Below are positions 6,365 through 8,577 of a stretch of 8,577 nucleotides of DNA, one piece after another (positions within the stretch are counted from its first letter, which is position 1; each line of letters opens with the position of its first letter). The position numbers and the translations under genes were made by a program. A model generated the notes under the pieces. It had not been told where the DNA came from and did no database searches. It saw only the letters and a list, made by a program, of their open reading frames with translations. Source of the DNA: Ramlibacter sp. (GTDB lineage Bacteria > Pseudomonadota > Gammaproteobacteria > Burkholderiales > Burkholderiaceae); the NCBI GenBank assembly GCA_014376915.1, contig JACMQP010000347.1, positions 1 through 8,577 of the forward strand. Direction: 5' to 3'.

Positions 6365-8562
6365 AAAGCCTGGCGGCCGAATCGCCCGGGCAGGGCCAGG
6401 TTTCCGAGCTGATCGCGGCGACCGAGCAAAGCCTGCCGGTGCAGGCCGATGCGCTGCTGCGGGCGCGTACCTTCGCCGAACCGTTCATCGCGCAGGAAAC
6501 GCTGGACACCGGCGAGAACACGCTGGAACACGCCGACGCGGTGGCCCACATCCTGAAAGTCATGGGCGGCTCCGAAGCGATGCAGGCGGCGAGTTACCTG
6601 GTCTACTCCTGCAGCCACCTGAACAAGCCGCACGAGGTGATCGCCAAGGCATTCGGCGAGAACTACGCGGCGCTCGCGATCGAAACCACCAAGCTGGTGA
6701 AGGTGCAGCAGCAGACCCGCGAAGCGGCAGAAGCCGGCAACCCGGTGGACGATCCCAAGCGGCAGACCGAGAACGTGCGCAAGATGCTGCTGGCCTTCTC
6801 GCGCGACCTGCGGGTGGTGATGCTGCGGCTGGCGTCGCGGCTGCAGACGCTGCGCTTCCATGCGGCGCACAAGACGCAGGCGCCGCCCTCCGTGGCGCGC
6901 GAGGCGCTGAACGTGTTCGCGCCGCTGGCCGACCGGCTGGGCATCTGGCAGGTGAAGTGGGAAATCGAAGACCTGGCCTTTCGCTTCCTGGAGCCGGAGA
7001 TCTACCGGCAGGTCGCGGGCCTGCTCGACGAAAAGCGCACCGAGCGCGAGGCTTACGTCGAGCAATTGCGATCGAGGCTGGAAGCCGATCTCAAGTCGCA
7101 GGGCGTCCAGGCGCAGGTGCATGGCCGGCCCAAGCACATCTACAGCATCGTGAAGAAGATGCGCGGCAAGTCGCTGGATTTCGAGCATGTGTTCGACGTC
7201 CGCGCGCTGCGGGTGATCGTGCCCGAAGTGAAGGACTGCTATGCCGCGCTCTCGTGGGTGCACGAGAAGTTCGATGCCATCGGCTCCGAGTTCGACGACT
7301 ACATCGCCAGGCCCAAGCCCAATGGCTACCAGTCGCTGCACACGGTGGTGCGCGACGACGCCGGCCGGCCGATCGAGATCCAGATCCGCACCCGGGGCAT
7401 GCACGACCACGCGGAGCACGGCGTCGCGGCGCACTGGGCCTACAAGGAGGCGGGCAGCAAGGGCTACGGCGGCGTCTCGGCCAGCGGCCCCTATGACGCC
7501 AAGATCGCGGTGCTGCGCCAGCTGCTCGCCTGGGAGCGCGACCTCGCCGGGGCCAGCGCCGGCCTGTTCGAGGACCGCATCTACGTGCTGACGCCCGATG
7601 CGGCCATCGTCGAGTTGCCCCGGAATGCGACGCCGGTTGACTTTGCGTACACCCTGCACACCAGCCTCGGTCACCGTTGTCGCGGCGCCCGTGTCGACGG
7701 CGTGCAGGTGCCGCTCAACACGCAATTGCAGAACGGTCAGACCGTGGAGATCACCGCGGCGAAGGAGGGCGGGCCTTCGCGCGACTGGCTCAACGCCGAC
7801 CTGGGCTTCCTGGCCAGCCACCGGGCCAAGGCCAAGGTCCGCGCGTGGTTCAACGAGCAGGTGCGGCACGAGACGGTTGCCCGCGGCCGCGAGCTGGTCG
7901 AGAAGCTGCTGCAGCGCGAAGGCCGGACCGCGGTGAAGCTGGAGGATCTGGCATCGCAGCTGGGCTTCAAATCGGCCGACGACCTGTTCGGCGTCATCGG
8001 CAAGGACGAGTTCTCGCTGCGCAACATCGAGACCTTGCTGCGGCCGGCCGAGGCGCCGCCGGCAGTGGACGACTTCTTGCTGCTCAGGAAGCCACGCGCC
8101 GAGAAAGCGCCAAAGGGCGGCGTGCTGGTCGTGGGCATCGACTCCCTGATGACGCAGCTGGCCCGCTGCTGCAAGCCCGCGCCACCGGACGCCATCGGCG
8201 GCTTCGTCACGCGGGGCAAGGGCGTGAGCGTCCACCGGCTCAACTGCAGCAACTTCCGCGAGCTGGCGGCGCGCAACGCCGAGCGGTTGATCGACGTGGA
8301 GTGGGGCAAGCCGCGCGGCGAGGGCGCAGCGGTCTATCCGGTCGACGTGTCGGTCGAGGCGGCCGACCGTCAGGGCCTGTTGCGCGACATCTCCGAAGTG
8401 TTCGCCAAGGAGAAGATGAACGTGATCGGCGTGCAAACGCAGTCCGTCAAGGGCACGGCCTGGATGACGTTCACGGTCGAAGTGGCCGATTCGGCGCGGC
8501 TGGCCAAGGTGCTGGGGGTCGTTGCCGACGTGCGCAGCGTGCGGTCGGCGCGACGCCGGTAA
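6361..8562 (+). CDS. relA: RelA, synthetase-only (p)ppGpp synthase
   Basis: This 733-residue long RelA/SpoT homologue should transfer pyrophosphate from ATP to GTP or GDP on stalled ribosomes, triggering the stringent response. Domain order is a pseudo-hydrolase (about 40-190), synthetase (about 245-365), TGS (about 405-465), a helical region, a Cys-rich zinc-finger-like domain (about 588-645) and a C-terminal ACT domain (about 657-730). The synthetase keeps GRPKHIYSIVKKM, D279 in FDVRALRV, the EFDD motif (310-313) of the RelA-type EXDD class, NGYQSLHTVV and catalytic E339 in EIQIRT. Hydrolase residues are lost: the HD dyad position reads V81-Y82, the following ED reads S85-H86, and the later metal-site Asp is S159. 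The protein should therefore make but not degrade (p)ppGpp, and a separate SpoT is expected elsewhere. The ATG overlaps the hydrolase stop, implying coupled translation. In the zinc-finger-like region, HRLNC replaces the HRADC of E. coli RelA. Confidence 0.96.
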   Translation: MKSLAAESPGQGQVSELIAATEQSLPVQADALLRARTFAEPFIAQETLDTGENTLEHADAVAHILKVMGGSEAMQAASYLVYSCSHLNKPHEVIAKAFGENYAALAIETTKLVKVQQQTREAAEAGNPVDDPKRQTENVRKMLLAFSRDLRVVMLRLASRLQTLRFHAAHKTQAPPSVAREALNVFAPLADRLGIWQVKWEIEDLAFRFLEPEIYRQVAGLLDEKRTEREAYVEQLRSRLEADLKSQGVQAQVHGRPKHIYSIVKKMRGKSLDFEHVFDVRALRVIVPEVKDCYAALSWVHEKFDAIGSEFDDYIARPKPNGYQSLHTVVRDDAGRPIEIQIRTRGMHDHAEHGVAAHWAYKEAGSKGYGGVSASGPYDAKIAVLRQLLAWERDLAGASAGLFEDRIYVLTPDAAIVELPRNATPVDFAYTLHTSLGHRCRGARVDGVQVPLNTQLQNGQTVEITAAKEGGPSRDWLNADLGFLASHRAKAKVRAWFNEQVRHETVARGRELVEKLLQREGRTAVKLEDLASQLGFKSADDLFGVIGKDEFSLRNIETLLRPAEAPPAVDDFLLLRKPRAEKAPKGGVLVVGIDSLMTQLARCCKPAPPDAIGGFVTRGKGVSVHRLNCSNFRELAARNAERLIDVEWGKPRGEGAAVYPVDVSVEAADRQGLLRDISEVFAKEKMNVIGVQTQSVKGTAWMTFTVEVADSARLAKVLGVVADVRSVRSARRR

Positions 8563-8577
8563 GGCGGCCGCAAAGAC

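Noticed and set aside
6085..8436. 783-codon minus-strand frame opposite relA
   Set aside because: It is His/Gln/Arg/Leu-rich and low-complexity with no domain, while relA on the plus strand is full-length and motif-complete.

Overview
The window looks like ordinary core chromosome of a high-GC betaproteobacterium, most likely Burkholderiales and perhaps Comamonadaceae-like (for example Ramlibacter or Variovorax). That placement rests on GC-rich codon use, a close OmpR/EnvZ pair, a PHB-cycle dehydrogenase and a RelA with proteobacterial architecture. It is inference from protein resemblance, not a database result. I see no tRNA, rRNA, CRISPR array, insertion sequence or phage gene.

Layout from left to right. 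(1) Positions 1-962, minus strand: the N-terminal 320 codons of a multi-spanning membrane protein resembling GT-C glycosyltransferases, cut by the window edge. (2) Positions 963-1194: about 230 bp without a supported gene, holding only short palindromes and one weak isolated -10-like hexamer. (3) Positions 1195-3460, minus strand: ompR followed by an envZ-type sensor kinase that starts at TTG behind a 6-codon mini-ORF. (4) Positions 3461-3617: a compact divergent control region with a mirrored pair of GTAACA-type boxes, which are candidate OmpR sites, and a large near-perfect inverted repeat. (5) Positions 3618-3836, plus strand: a 72-residue exported protein of unknown function, then at 3888-4586 a periplasmic SIMPL (DUF541) protein whose stop codon lies in the loop of an 11-bp hairpin. 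(6) Positions 4607-5377, minus strand: a D-3-hydroxybutyrate dehydrogenase, convergent with the SIMPL gene. (7) Positions 5456-6364, plus strand: an alpha/beta hydrolase, overlapping by ATGA the relA gene at 6361-8562, which encodes a synthetase-only (p)ppGpp synthase. The last 15 bases are non-coding.

How the genes fit together. OmpR/EnvZ is an envelope-stress or osmotic two-component system, and the divergent small exported protein and SIMPL protein both act in the envelope. They are plausible but unproven members of its regulon. The right half is metabolic: the dehydrogenase interconverts 3-hydroxybutyrate and acetoacetate, and RelA makes the starvation alarmone. The hydrolase is probably translationally coupled to relA.

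I do not see a clearly novel system. The parts most worth a second look are the 3461-3617 control region, the TTG/mini-ORF junction of the kinase, and the hydrolase-relA coupling.
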